Shown here piece after piece: positions 26,804 through 35,122 of a DNA stretch of 64,000 bases. The notes beneath the pieces are model-generated. The model was not told the DNA's origin and ran no database searches. It saw only the letters and a program-made list of their open reading frames with translations. Source of the stretch: Christensenella tenuis (GTDB taxonomy: Bacteria; Bacillota; Clostridia; Christensenellales; Christensenellaceae); the NCBI RefSeq assembly GCF_014287795.1, contig NZ_JACOON010000001.1:1-64000 (forward strand). Reading direction: 5' to 3'. Every line of letters begins with the position of its first letter. The stretch's first letter is position 1. The position numbers and the translations under genes are program-made.

Positions 26804-27562
26804 ATGCTAAGAAGTTTTTATATCGCCGGCACCGGCATGCTGACACAGCGTTCTAAAATGGATGTTATTATTAATAATATTACGAATGTCGATACGACCG
26901 GGTATAAAAAAGACCAGGTGATCTCTCGCTCTTTTGGAGATCTGTTGCTGGACCGCCTGAATGATCCTTCTATCTTAAACCAGACGACCTATGTTGGCGG
27001 CCAGAATACCGGCGTATATGTTGATGAGCTTGTTGTTGACTTTACGCAGGGTCCTATGGAAGTAACAGATATACAAACGGATATGGCAATAGCGGGAGAC
27101 GGCTTTTTCTGTATTCAAACGCCGGAAGGAGTTCGCTACACCAGAAGCGGGAATTTTCAGGTCGATGCAAATGGAACCCTGCTGACACAAGAAGGGTATT
27201 ATGTTTTAGGCGCAAATGGCGGACGGATTAATGTCGGAACCGGGGAGTTTACAGTTAACAGCAGCGGCGATATATTTGTCCAGGGACAAAATGTAGGAAG
27301 GCTGCGGATCGTGCAATTTAATGATAACGGCGTCCTGAGAAAAACTGGGGATAATCTTTATTATGCTTATAATGGAGAGAATCCTGCCGTGATGCAGAAC
27401 CCCAACGTTGTGCAAGGCGCGCTGGAGGGATCCAATTTGGATATTGGGCGCGAAATGGCCGAGATGCTGACAACCAATAGGTTATATGAGAGTAATCAGA
27501 GGATATTGAAGATGGTGGATGAATCACTGTCGAAGACCGTAAACGATATAGGAAGATTTTAA
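26804..27562 (+). CDS. flhO: Flagellar rod protein of the FlgF/FlgG family (FlhO type)
   Basis: Distal rod subunit, first of a tandem pair. The 252-residue protein has the rod motif (MLRSFYIAGTGMLTQRSKMDVIINNITNVDTTGYKK), a central beta domain (IAGDGFFCIQTPEGVRYTRSGNFQ.D) and the C-terminal VVQGALEGSNLDIGREMAEMLTTNRLYESNQRIL helix. In B. subtilis the pair is called flhO/flhP. GGGAGG precedes the ATG, which is the first gene after the perfect sigma-28 box. Confidence 0.92.
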   Translation: MLRSFYIAGTGMLTQRSKMDVIINNITNVDTTGYKKDQVISRSFGDLLLDRLNDPSILNQTTYVGGQNTGVYVDELVVDFTQGPMEVTDIQTDMAIAGDGFFCIQTPEGVRYTRSGNFQVDANGTLLTQEGYYVLGANGGRINVGTGEFTVNSSGDIFVQGQNVGRLRIVQFNDNGVLRKTGDNLYYAYNGENPAVMQNPNVVQGALEGSNLDIGREMAEMLTTNRLYESNQRILKMVDESLSKTVNDIGRF

Positions 27563-27574
27563 GGAGTAACGAGT

Positions 27575-28339
27575 ATGATGCAGGGAACTTATACGGCGGC
27601 TCTTGGGATTGCGTCCCAGCAGCAACGTTTAGATACAATTGCAAACAATCTTGCAAATGTTAATACAAATGGCTTTAAAGCGTCGCGTACAGATTTTAAA
27701 GACGCCTTATACCAGAATATGCAGCGTGTAGAACAACCGCAGGATGATCTAAATATGCTAAAAGGGCATGGAACGTTGGTTTCGGGTTCCACAAGGCTTT
27801 TCACACAAGGGCAGTATATCGAAACAGGAATTGATACGAATTGCTATCTGGAGGGGGAAGGATTCTTCATGGTACAAGCGCCGGAAGGGCAGACCTATTA
27901 TACTCGGGACGGCAGTTTCAGGAAGAGTTCCGAAGCGGATGGAGAGTATCTGGTGACTTCCCAGGGGTACTATGTTCTTGACCAGAATGGCCAGAAAATT
28001 CGCCTGGAAGGAACAGAATTAAATATTTCGTCCGAGGGATATCTGTCGGACGGGACAGAGAATCCAGCTTATGCGAGACTTGGAATATTCACCTTTCTGA
28101 ACCAGGAAGGGTTGCTTGCAGTAGCGGACAACCTATATGCTGCTTCGGCTTCCTCCGGCGCGGCACAGCAAGCAGGTGCGGAAACCACTGTAATCCAAAA
28201 AGTAGTAGAAGGTTCCAACGTAAATTTGGCGGATGAATTTTCAAAATTGATACGTGCAAGCAGGGCGATGCAACTGTCATCCAGGGCGTTATCAACGGCC
28301 GATGAAATGGATGGTACGGCAAATTCTATAAGAGGCTGA
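27575..28339 (+). CDS. flhP: Flagellar rod protein of the FlgF/FlgG family (FlhP type)
   Basis: Second distal rod subunit, 254 residues. The N-terminal QQQRLDTIANNLANVNTNGFKASRTDFKDALYQ, the central LEGEGFFMVQAPEGQTYYTRDGSF and the C-terminal VVEGSNVNLADEFSKLIRASRAMQLSSRALST are rod-family signatures. Two adjacent ATG codons (27575, 27578) are possible. It is 12 bases after flhO, suggesting duplication and divergence of one ancestor. Confidence 0.92.
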   Translation: MMQGTYTAALGIASQQQRLDTIANNLANVNTNGFKASRTDFKDALYQNMQRVEQPQDDLNMLKGHGTLVSGSTRLFTQGQYIETGIDTNCYLEGEGFFMVQAPEGQTYYTRDGSFRKSSEADGEYLVTSQGYYVLDQNGQKIRLEGTELNISSEGYLSDGTENPAYARLGIFTFLNQEGLLAVADNLYAASASSGAAQQAGAETTVIQKVVEGSNVNLADEFSKLIRASRAMQLSSRALSTADEMDGTANSIRG

Positions 28340-28361
28340 CAAATGAATGGAGGGATAAGCT

Positions 28362-28793
28362 ATGGCGCTCCAATATAAACAATGCAAATATTGTGGTACG
28401 ATCTTCCAATCGACTGGGGGAAATGAATGCCCGCGTTGTATGAAAGACAGGGAAGAAAAGTTTACAATAATTAAGGAATACTTATATAAGAATCAAGGAG
28501 CTTCCGTTGCAGAGATATCGAATGAAACAGGAATTGAAGAAAAGCTGATCCTGCATTTCCTGCGGGATGGACGATTGGAAATGGTTGTAGCGGATGGATC
28601 CCTTGCATGCGAGAAATGCGGAGCGCCTATCAAGAGTGGGCGGCTGTGCAGAAAATGTTCAGAATCATTATCCCGGGCTCTGGGGAGTGTGCTGCCGAAG
28701 CAAAGCAAACCGGCGCCACAAAAGAAGGCGTCCTATGGTTTGAAATCTGATCGGTCAGACGGCTTGCATGTAGATATTTCCAAGCGTAAATAA
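28362..28793 (+). CDS. YvyF-type flagellar operon zinc-finger protein
   Basis: A 143-residue protein with two zinc-ribbon-like cysteine sets (CKYCGTIF..CPRC near the N-terminus, CEKCGAPI..CRKC near residue 90) around a winged-helix-like middle (VAEISNETGIEEKLILHFLRDGRLEM). This matches the YvyF/TIGR03826 flagellar operon proteins that precede flgM in Bacillota. A regulatory or RNA/DNA-binding role is plausible from the folds, without direct evidence. Confidence 0.85.
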   Translation: MALQYKQCKYCGTIFQSTGGNECPRCMKDREEKFTIIKEYLYKNQGASVAEISNETGIEEKLILHFLRDGRLEMVVADGSLACEKCGAPIKSGRLCRKCSESLSRALGSVLPKQSKPAPQKKASYGLKSDRSDGLHVDISKRK

Positions 28794-28807
28794 AAGGAGC
28801 GGCAAAT

Positions 28808-29092
28808 ATGAAAATAGATGCAACAAATTCAGTTTATGGAATTAAACAATACTATAATACAATCAACAGAAATGTTGCCCCCAATATTACCGAGGCACCG
28901 CAAGACCACATCGATATTTCAGACGAAGCAGTTTCCTTTGCTGAAATATTTAATAAGGCAAAAGCAGTTCTGGAAGAAGTGGATACCAACCCAGCGGTTT
29001 CGAATATCGAACAAATGCGCTATGACGTTCGGAATGGGTCTTATGTTGTCTATGAAGACCAGGTAGCCGATGCAATTCTGATGTATATTTAG
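28808..29092 (+). CDS. flgM: Anti-sigma-28 factor FlgM
   Basis: Binds and inhibits sigma-28 until the hook is complete. The 94-residue protein has a disordered N-terminus and the C-terminal sigma-binding helices (FAEIFNKAKAVLEEVD and IEQMRYDVRNGSYVVYEDQVADAILMYI), matching the FlgM pattern LK..I..G.Y.VD...VA..ll. AAGGAG stands before ATG 28808. As the gene is itself in the sigma-28 operon, it forms a feedback loop. Confidence 0.92.
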   Translation: MKIDATNSVYGIKQYYNTINRNVAPNITEAPQDHIDISDEAVSFAEIFNKAKAVLEEVDTNPAVSNIEQMRYDVRNGSYVVYEDQVADAILMYI

Positions 29093-29101
29093 GAGTTGTA
29101 A

Positions 29102-29599
29102 ATGGTAAAAGAGTTGATTGACAATCTGCAAAATTTAAAAAATATCTACCAGAAAATATTCGACATTTCATTGCAAAAAAAGCAGGCGATTATTGATGGG
29201 GATATACAGGCGGTAAGTGAAATTGTAAAACAGGAATGGGAATTACTGTCTGAAATCTCAAATTTGGAAGAAGAACGAATGCGGATTACACGCAAAATTT
29301 TAATAGAAAATGATGTGGATCCGAATGAGAGCGTTTCATTGTCGGATATGGAACGATATGCGGATGAAGGTGAAACCCGTGCGCTGAAAGAGACTGCCGG
29401 GGAACTTAAGACACTGATTGCAGAACAAAAGAAAATTAACAATGAAAATAAGGGCTTGATTGATTTACATTTGGAGTATATGGATTATATGGTCAATATA
29501 GTGCTGAAGGAACCGCAGGTCAGCAATATATATGGCAGCTCCGGCGAGATTCCGAATGACGATACAGAAAACAGAGCGATTATTGATAATCAGGTATGA
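29102..29599 (+). CDS. flgN: FlgN-type chaperone for hook-associated proteins
   Basis: Export chaperone of FlgK and FlgL. A 165-residue helical, coiled-coil protein (LIDNLQNLKNIYQKIFDISLQKKQAIIDGDIQAVSEIVKQEWELLSEISNLEEERM) with the family's Q-W-L pattern around residues 25-60 and a C-terminal region for substrate binding. It is placed between flgM and flgK, the standard order. Confidence 0.9.
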   Translation: MVKELIDNLQNLKNIYQKIFDISLQKKQAIIDGDIQAVSEIVKQEWELLSEISNLEEERMRITRKILIENDVDPNESVSLSDMERYADEGETRALKETAGELKTLIAEQKKINNENKGLIDLHLEYMDYMVNIVLKEPQVSNIYGSSGEIPNDDTENRAIIDNQV

Positions 29600-29610
29600 G
29601 GTGAGACAAT

Positions 29611-31164
29611 ATGAGATCAACATTTTATGGATTGGAAATTGCTAAGACTGGTCTGTTTATCAGTCAGAACCAGCTTGACGTTTCGGGGCATAATATTTCC
29701 AATGTAGATACAAAAGGATACACGCGGCAAAGACTGAGCATAGCGTCGCTGCCGCCGGCAATTGGCACCAGCTTGATTGCGACGGACATCAAGGGAACCT
29801 CTGGGCGCGGTGTTACGACAATTTGCGTTGAACAAATCCGGAATCCGTTTCTGGATTATCAGTTTCGCAAAGAAAATTCGGTTACATCGAAATGGCAGAC
29901 GAAAGAGCAATATTTTGAATATGTTGAGGCTTTGTTCAACAATGAATTAGATGCAATTGAAACGTCTACCGGAATTTCCGCAATATTTTCGGATTTTTAT
30001 GATGCGCTGTATGAACTGCAGGAGCAGCCGGAAGATAAAGCGATTCGTTTAAATGTGCAGCAAAAAGCGATTGTAATGACCGATACGCTTAATAATTATT
30101 TTAACGATTTAGTTGGACAACAGGATACTTTAAATGAAAGCGTCCGGATAACCGTTGACGAAATAAATTCGATTGCCCGGGAAATTGCCCAACTCAATGA
30201 ACAGATATACGGGTTTGAGCTCTCCGGCGCCAAAGCAAATGATTTGCGCGACCAGAGAAATGCACTTCTGGATACTCTGTCCGGCCTCATAGACATTGAG
30301 ACTTTTGAAGACACTAACGGTCAGCTAATCGTACAGGTCGACGGTAAAAATTTAGTGCGTCATGCTGACTATAAGCAGATGGCTACAGTGGATGATATAG
30401 AAAACCCCATAGAAGGCGGCCAGAAGTTATATGGAGTTTATTGGGAAGACAGCCAGGGAAATCCAACCACCAGCACGGTTGGAATTACGGGCGGCTCATT
30501 GAAAGGCTATATGGATATTCGCGATGGCAACTCCAAGACTTCAATTGGTATTCCTTACGTAATTGACCAGTTAAACGGATTGTGCCAAAAGATCGCAGCC
30601 GACATGAACGAAATTCATGAGAAGGGCTATACAATACCGAATGGCGATAATGGGGAAAGCAAAACGGGCATAGATTTCTTCCATGTTCCGGTGGATGAAA
30701 ACGGAGAAAAAGATTACAGCAAAATTACCGCGCAGAATTTCCGAATCAGCGACGATATTATGAATGACGTTTATAATATAGCGGCATCGGATATGAAAGT
30801 ATCGGCGGATGGCAGTGAAAACGAACAAAAAGGAAATGGCAGGATTGCACTGGAAATGTGCGGATTAATTAATAAGAAAAATGAATCCGGAAATGATGAC
30901 AGCATCGATGGATATTATAAAAATATACTGAACAATATCAGCGTTGAAATGGATCATATACACAGCACATACCAGGGACAGGCCGTTATGGTAAATCATT
31001 TGGAGCAGCAAAGGCGTTCGATAAGCGATGTATCCCTTGACGAGGAAATGACTGACGTTATCCGGTTTGGGCATGCCTACAATGCTGCCTCAAGGGTTAT
31101 ATCGGCAATTGATGAAGAACTTGATAATTTGATTAATAAAATGGGACTTGTTGGCAGGGCATAA
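29611..31164 (+). CDS. flgK: Hook-filament junction protein FlgK (HAP1)
   Basis: First hook-associated protein, joining hook and filament. The 517-residue protein has the N-terminal STFYGLEIAKTGLFISQNQLDVSGHNISNVDTKGYTRQRL, the coiled D1 part (LNNYFNDLVGQQDTLNESV..INSIAREIAQLNEQI), and the C-terminal VSLDEEMTDVIRFGHAYNAASRVISAIDEELDNLINKMGLVGR. Length is normal. It is 11 bases behind flgN with GAGGTG. Confidence 0.96.
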   Translation: MRSTFYGLEIAKTGLFISQNQLDVSGHNISNVDTKGYTRQRLSIASLPPAIGTSLIATDIKGTSGRGVTTICVEQIRNPFLDYQFRKENSVTSKWQTKEQYFEYVEALFNNELDAIETSTGISAIFSDFYDALYELQEQPEDKAIRLNVQQKAIVMTDTLNNYFNDLVGQQDTLNESVRITVDEINSIAREIAQLNEQIYGFELSGAKANDLRDQRNALLDTLSGLIDIETFEDTNGQLIVQVDGKNLVRHADYKQMATVDDIENPIEGGQKLYGVYWEDSQGNPTTSTVGITGGSLKGYMDIRDGNSKTSIGIPYVIDQLNGLCQKIAADMNEIHEKGYTIPNGDNGESKTGIDFFHVPVDENGEKDYSKITAQNFRISDDIMNDVYNIAASDMKVSADGSENEQKGNGRIALEMCGLINKKNESGNDDSIDGYYKNILNNISVEMDHIHSTYQGQAVMVNHLEQQRRSISDVSLDEEMTDVIRFGHAYNAASRVISAIDEELDNLINKMGLVGRA

Positions 31165-31205
31165 CCAATGAAGTCGATCCGTAAGAGAAAAGGGAGGAGC
31201 CGCAT

Positions 31206-32729
31206 ATGAGAATTACCAATTCCATGATGATAGATAACCTGCTAACGAATTTGAATGCCGGATTGGGGCGTGTTAGTAAATATAATAGCCAGCTTTCAAG
31301 CAACAGGAGAATCGTCAACCTTTCAGATGATCCGGTCGGTGTGTTCAATAGTCTGGGAGCAAGACAACAAATAAGAAGATTGAACCAGTACCAGAAGAAT
31401 GTAACGGCGGCAAATAAATGGGTGGTGCAAACAGAAAACGCCATCAATGAAATGGAACAAACGATTGTTAATATTAAGGAATTAACCACAGAAGCGGCTG
31501 GCGTTCGCAATGAAGACGATAAGAAAAATATTGCTACGCAGATAGAGGAATTAATGGAGCATCTGCTTGAAACATGCAACGGCGTGATTGGGGATAAACA
31601 TATGTTTGCTGGTTTCAACACAACAAACGCGCCTTTTGAAGCCATACGTGACGGCGCGGGAAAGTTGACGGGCGTACTGTACAATGGATATGATCTCACA
31701 CTGCCCGGAAATGCAGTCATTCTTGGCAAAAAGATCGCGAACACGGATCATGCTTCGAATTTCCAGTGGACCGGCAGTATGACGGATTACCAAAAATATT
31801 CGGTCAGCGCAGCAGGAGATACATTGACATTTACGGGAGCAGACGGAAATCAGATAACACATACGATCAGCGCACAGGAAATCCAGGACGGCAAGATCGA
31901 TTTATCTGCGGAGGGCCTGGGAACAATCACCTGGGAAAATTCCGATCCGGTAGCCGCAACTGCAAATGAAATTGCAGGAGCAATCGCATCGGCAGGCTCT
32001 ATTACTACGCCGAGCACTGCGGTAATAGGGGAACGCGCGGATGCATCCCTGCAATGGAAGGGCGAGATCACGGGAAACGAGAAATATAGAATTGCAGTAG
32101 AAGGGGATACGATAACGTTCTATAATTCACATGGAAGCGAAGTTGCGCATAGGCAAGTGACTGATGCGGACATTGCTGCCGGGCAGATCGACCTTACGGC
32201 AGAAGGTCTCGGCATCGTCAGTTGGACGGGTACTCCCGCGAACCCCGAAGAATTGGCTCAACTAATCGGGAGCGCTGAATTTGTTACATCCGCGTATGGA
32301 GAAGAACATACGCAGGATATCCAGTTTGAAATTGGATATAATATGTATTTTGACGTTTCTTTTACGGGCATTGACGTTGTCGGAACGGGAGAAGACAACA
32401 TGTTCAACGTATTGATTAATTTAGTCAATGACCTAAATAGTGGAGCGCCAAACGAAGAAATTTCTACGTATTTGACTTCACTGACAAACGTACAGGACCG
32501 CCTTATCACCTGTATGGTGGAATGCGGTACGAGAACGACAAAACTTGAGACCATGAAAAACCGCTATTCGCTGGATGCAATCAGTTATGAAGCTGCCCGT
32601 TCGGATGTGGAAGATATTGACCAGGCAAAAGTAATTATGGATATGAAGTATTCCGAAACAATTTATAAACAGGCCTTGGCAACGGGCGCGATGATTATCC
32701 AGCCCACATTGATGGACTTTCTGAACTAG
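31206..32729 (+). CDS. flgL: Hook-filament junction protein FlgL (HAP3) with two inserted repeats
   Basis: Second junction protein. The N-terminus (MRITNSMMIDNLLTNLNAGLGRVSKYNSQLSSNRRIVNLSDDPVGV) and C-terminus (ARSDVEDIDQAKVIMDMKYSETIYKQALATGAMIIQPTLMDFL) are canonical. At 507 residues it is much longer than the usual about 300. The excess is an insert of roughly 190 residues holding two tandem copies of one beta-rich module. Each runs from an F/LQW.G strand through GDTLTF/GDTITF and a Q/EI..G.IDL(S/T)AEGLG to an ITW/VSW strand. The insert should protrude from the junction like the variable domain of flagellin. Confidence 0.93.
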   Translation: MRITNSMMIDNLLTNLNAGLGRVSKYNSQLSSNRRIVNLSDDPVGVFNSLGARQQIRRLNQYQKNVTAANKWVVQTENAINEMEQTIVNIKELTTEAAGVRNEDDKKNIATQIEELMEHLLETCNGVIGDKHMFAGFNTTNAPFEAIRDGAGKLTGVLYNGYDLTLPGNAVILGKKIANTDHASNFQWTGSMTDYQKYSVSAAGDTLTFTGADGNQITHTISAQEIQDGKIDLSAEGLGTITWENSDPVAATANEIAGAIASAGSITTPSTAVIGERADASLQWKGEITGNEKYRIAVEGDTITFYNSHGSEVAHRQVTDADIAAGQIDLTAEGLGIVSWTGTPANPEELAQLIGSAEFVTSAYGEEHTQDIQFEIGYNMYFDVSFTGIDVVGTGEDNMFNVLINLVNDLNSGAPNEEISTYLTSLTNVQDRLITCMVECGTRTTKLETMKNRYSLDAISYEAARSDVEDIDQAKVIMDMKYSETIYKQALATGAMIIQPTLMDFLN

Positions 32730-32764
32730 CTTTTATGATAAAATAAAAAAGGAGGAGACGTTGT

Positions 32765-33370
32765 ATGAAGACTCTTGATATTCATTCCAGCCGCGCTGCA
32801 CTTGATATTCATACAACACGCGCTCAATTAAATATCCAGAATCATGTCCGCAGGAGTTTTCGGGTTAAAACAACACGGCCGCAGATGCATGTAGAGCGGC
32901 AGAGGCCGCAGATTAAAGTTGACTGGAAACAGGTCTGGGCCAACCGCGGGGTACGCTCGCCAGAACATTTTTTGCAGTATACGCGGCAATTAGCGCGCCA
33001 AATTGTGAATGAAGCCGTACAGAATATGACCGCAAGCGGCAATTATATGGCTCAGCTTGAAAACTATTTTCATACGATGCAAAGCCCAATCGGAGACTGG
33101 GCGTATGAGCAGATGTTAAATTCTGTGCCGGAAGTGGGGATGTCTGCAGGAGTGCCGTCACCCAGTGTTCAGTGGACAGAAGGAAGCATTAAAATTGAAT
33201 GGGAACCGGGCGATGTGGAAATTGTATGGGAGGATGAATTCATGCCGGATATAACGGTCACTCCACATTCTGTAGAAATTCGTCTGCGAAACTATGCAGA
33301 TGTTAAAATCAGTGTAAATGAAAACAATTTACCAAAGACCAGCGGTAAAAAAGTTGATAAAAAGATTTGA
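32765..33370 (+). CDS. DUF6470 flagellar protein (YviE-like)
   Basis: A 201-residue protein starting with short repeats of I.S.RA.LDI.TTRAQL.I, then a helix and a C-terminal beta region (VEIVWEDEFMPDITVTPHSVEIRLR). The DUF6470/YviE family stands between flgL and fliW in B. subtilis and relatives, as here. Its function is unknown; the position suggests late flagellar assembly. AAGGAGGAG precedes ATG 32765. Confidence 0.85.
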   Translation: MKTLDIHSSRAALDIHTTRAQLNIQNHVRRSFRVKTTRPQMHVERQRPQIKVDWKQVWANRGVRSPEHFLQYTRQLARQIVNEAVQNMTASGNYMAQLENYFHTMQSPIGDWAYEQMLNSVPEVGMSAGVPSPSVQWTEGSIKIEWEPGDVEIVWEDEFMPDITVTPHSVEIRLRNYADVKISVNENNLPKTSGKKVDKKI

Positions 33371-33392
33371 TAAAAGTTGAAAGGATTTTAAT

Positions 33393-33884
33393 GTGAAGAT
33401 TGAATCAACACGCTTTGGCGAAATAGAGATTAACGAGAATAGTATTATTCGTTTTGTCGGTGGTTTGCCTGGATTTGAGGAGTTGGATCGGTATGCAATT
33501 ATACGCTGCGATCAAACAGAGCCAATACAATGGCTGCAGAGCTTGGACGACAAGGATATTGCCATTCCAATCGTCAATCCATTTATATTAAAGCCAGATT
33601 ATGAAATTGAAGTGGACGACGATGATTTGGATTTAATCGAGACCCATAAGGAAGAAGATTTAGTGGTACTCAGTATTATGGTGATACCGGAAGATATTAC
33701 AAAAATGACGGCCAACCTTATGGCTCCGCTGCTAATCAATATCAAAGAAATGGTTGGCGCCCAGATGATGATGGATTATAAAACCCTTCCCATCCGTTTC
33801 CCCGCATTTGAAGCATTACAAAAGTATTATCATCAGGAAGAGGGGGTGGATTCCAGTGTTGGTATTGACGAGAAAGGCGAATGA
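33393..33884 (+). CDS. fliW: Flagellar assembly factor FliW (stand-alone)
   Basis: Binds flagellin and CsrA alternately, so that free flagellin releases FliW, which then CsrA inhibits flagellin translation unless FliW is free to bind it. The 163-residue protein has the FliW core (IEINENSIIRFVGGLPGFEELDRYAII, IPIVNPFILKPDYEIEV, NLMAPLLINIKEMVGAQMMM). The start is GTG 33393 (the ATG at 33391 meets a stop at once) after GAAAGGA. It overlaps csrA by 29 bases, so the two are translationally coupled. A second, fused copy is at 44276. Confidence 0.94.
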   Translation: MKIESTRFGEIEINENSIIRFVGGLPGFEELDRYAIIRCDQTEPIQWLQSLDDKDIAIPIVNPFILKPDYEIEVDDDDLDLIETHKEEDLVVLSIMVIPEDITKMTANLMAPLLINIKEMVGAQMMMDYKTLPIRFPAFEALQKYYHQEEGVDSSVGIDEKGE

Positions 33885-34104
33885 AGCGGTTCTCATCGGG
33901 GATGATATTAAAGTGACCGTACTGAGCGTTGATTCTGATCGCATCAAACTGGGGATTGAAGCACCCAAAAGTATGCGGGTGTTCCGGTATGAGACGATAA
34001 AAAAAGTAGTTTTGGAAAATCAGGCGGCGGCAAGCGTCAACGTAAACCTGATAGATCTGGCAAATTTAAAAAAGAACGCAAAACAAGACCGAAACGAGAA
34101 GTGA
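33856..34104 (+). CDS. csrA: Carbon storage/translation regulator CsrA (stand-alone)
   Basis: Small RNA-binding dimer that blocks ribosome access at GGA sites. The 82-residue protein reads VLVLTRKANEAVLIGDDIKVTVL (initiating with GTG 33856 behind GGGGGTGG), continues with IKLGIEAPKSMRVFRYE, in which the RNA-contacting Arg of the VxRxE motif is present, and has a longer than usual tail of about 25 residues. The gene begins inside fliW. Targets are probably the flagellin leaders at 432 and 42080. Confidence 0.95.
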   Translation: MLVLTRKANEAVLIGDDIKVTVLSVDSDRIKLGIEAPKSMRVFRYETIKKVVLENQAAASVNVNLIDLANLKKNAKQDRNEK

Positions 34105-34130
34105 CACTCTGTTTTGAAAATCACAGCATA

Positions 34131-34170
34131 AGCAAATGCCAGCTGAAAAAACAGCTGGCATTTGCTTTAT
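34131..34170 (+). terminator. Terminator of the flhO-csrA operon
   Basis: Fifteen-pair stem AGCAAATGCCAGCTG / CAGCTGGCATTTGCT with an A5 loop, followed by TTAT. It may serve both strands, since the convergent gene at 34219 ends nearby. Confidence 0.88.
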
Positions 34171-34218
34171 TCGCTAGGGTTGGTTTAGCAAAAATGAAAT
34201 ATAGGCCAAATTTTTCAT

Positions 34219-34926
34219 TTACAGCGAAAAATCAAATAAAAACCCGGTTTTGGGCAACAACATATCGATCACGCTGTCTGAAACCTTCATATTGCTGAAA
34301 TCGGTATAGGTTGCAGCTGGTATCCGCATAGCCTCAGAAGCGTTATTCTGGGTCATTTCCGTAATGCTGCCGTATCCGGTCAGCATTGATTTTACGTTGG
34401 CCGGGCTTTTTGCAGCGGCGTCGGCAAGCTTCTGGGCATCAATTGTCATCATCCCATTTTCATCAATTGACATGCCGAGCGCAGATAGGCGGTGGACGGC
34501 ATATGTACCGTAACCCGCCATGGATAGCTCTGTCATTCGGTTATCTGCTACCAGGTTTAATGCCTTTGAAACACCTTCGCCATCGGCAAGCCCTGATGTC
34601 AGGAAAGAGACCGTTTTATTGTACGCCGAAGCAAAATTCTGCGCAGACGCGACTAAGTCTTGCCCAGATGAATAAGACCCTAAACCGTGTGCTGCACTGC
34701 TTAACCCACTGGCTGCTGATTTCAGCAGGCGAAGGTTTGAAATGTTTTGACTGGCAAATGCAGTTGTGTTTTTTACGGCATTATTTGTAACGGAGGCAAA
34801 CGAATTATCCTGCTGCAAGGCAGAAGATGACTTTGAAGCCGCCATATAATTTTTTACGACATTGGAGGCATATAGCCCAACGTTTCCAATACTGCTGAAA
34901 TCGTATGTTGAAGAAACTCCCATCAT
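34219..34926 (-). CDS. Small FliD-like protein (FliD C-terminal-type segment)
   Basis: A 235-residue protein with Ala/Ser-rich helices (ASVTNNAVKNTTAFASQN, AHGLGSYSSGQDLVASAQNFASAYNKTVSFL) and a stretch LGMSIDENGMMTIDAQKLADAAAKSPANVKSMLTG. The last stretch follows the FliD C-terminal domain pattern LG...d.dG.l.iD..kl..al...p..v..lf. It lacks the full FliD body, signal peptide and membrane segments. It is transcribed opposite to its neighbours, has a perfect AAGGAGG site and a plausible sigma-28 promoter, so it is likely a secreted or cap-related flagellar protein. The name is tentative. Confidence 0.6.
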   Translation of the reverse strand: MMGVSSTYDFSSIGNVGLYASNVVKNYMAASKSSSALQQDNSFASVTNNAVKNTTAFASQNISNLRLLKSAASGLSSAAHGLGSYSSGQDLVASAQNFASAYNKTVSFLTSGLADGEGVSKALNLVADNRMTELSMAGYGTYAVHRLSALGMSIDENGMMTIDAQKLADAAAKSPANVKSMLTGYGSITEMTQNNASEAMRIPAATYTDFSNMKVSDSVIDMLLPKTGFLFDFSL

Positions 34927-34971
34927 AATTGAGGCCCTCCTTAAAGCGTAACTTTAACTACCTTGTATTTA

Positions 34972-34998
34972 ATATCGTCAATATTACTTAAAACTTAA
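34972..34998 (-). promoter_or_regulatory. Probable sigma-28 promoter of the small FliD-like gene
   Basis: On the minus strand GACGATAT (34979-34972) matches seven of eight -10 positions; the -35 is TAAG with 14 bases or TTAA with 15 bases spacing, weaker than at the other sites. Confidence 0.5.
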
Positions 34999-35053
34999 GC
35001 GTAAAACATAAATTTTTTATTTTTCAGGCAAGAAGTAACCATGTGGATTGGAT

Positions 35054-35080
35054 TAAACTTTTTTTGAAAATATACGATAA
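35054..35080 (+). promoter_or_regulatory. Sigma-28 promoter of the EAL gene
   Basis: TAAA at 35054-35057, a 15-base spacer, TACGATAA at 35073-35080 (six of eight). Confidence 0.75.
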
Positions 35081-35122
35081 AATAATTTAGGAGTTAAAAT
35101 TACAAAAGAGTGGTAAGAAAGC

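Noticed and set aside
27575..28339. flhO/flhP as flgE (hook) genes
   Set aside because: Both are about 250 residues with FlgF/FlgG-type cores and the Bacillota flhO-flhP position; the hook protein is longer.
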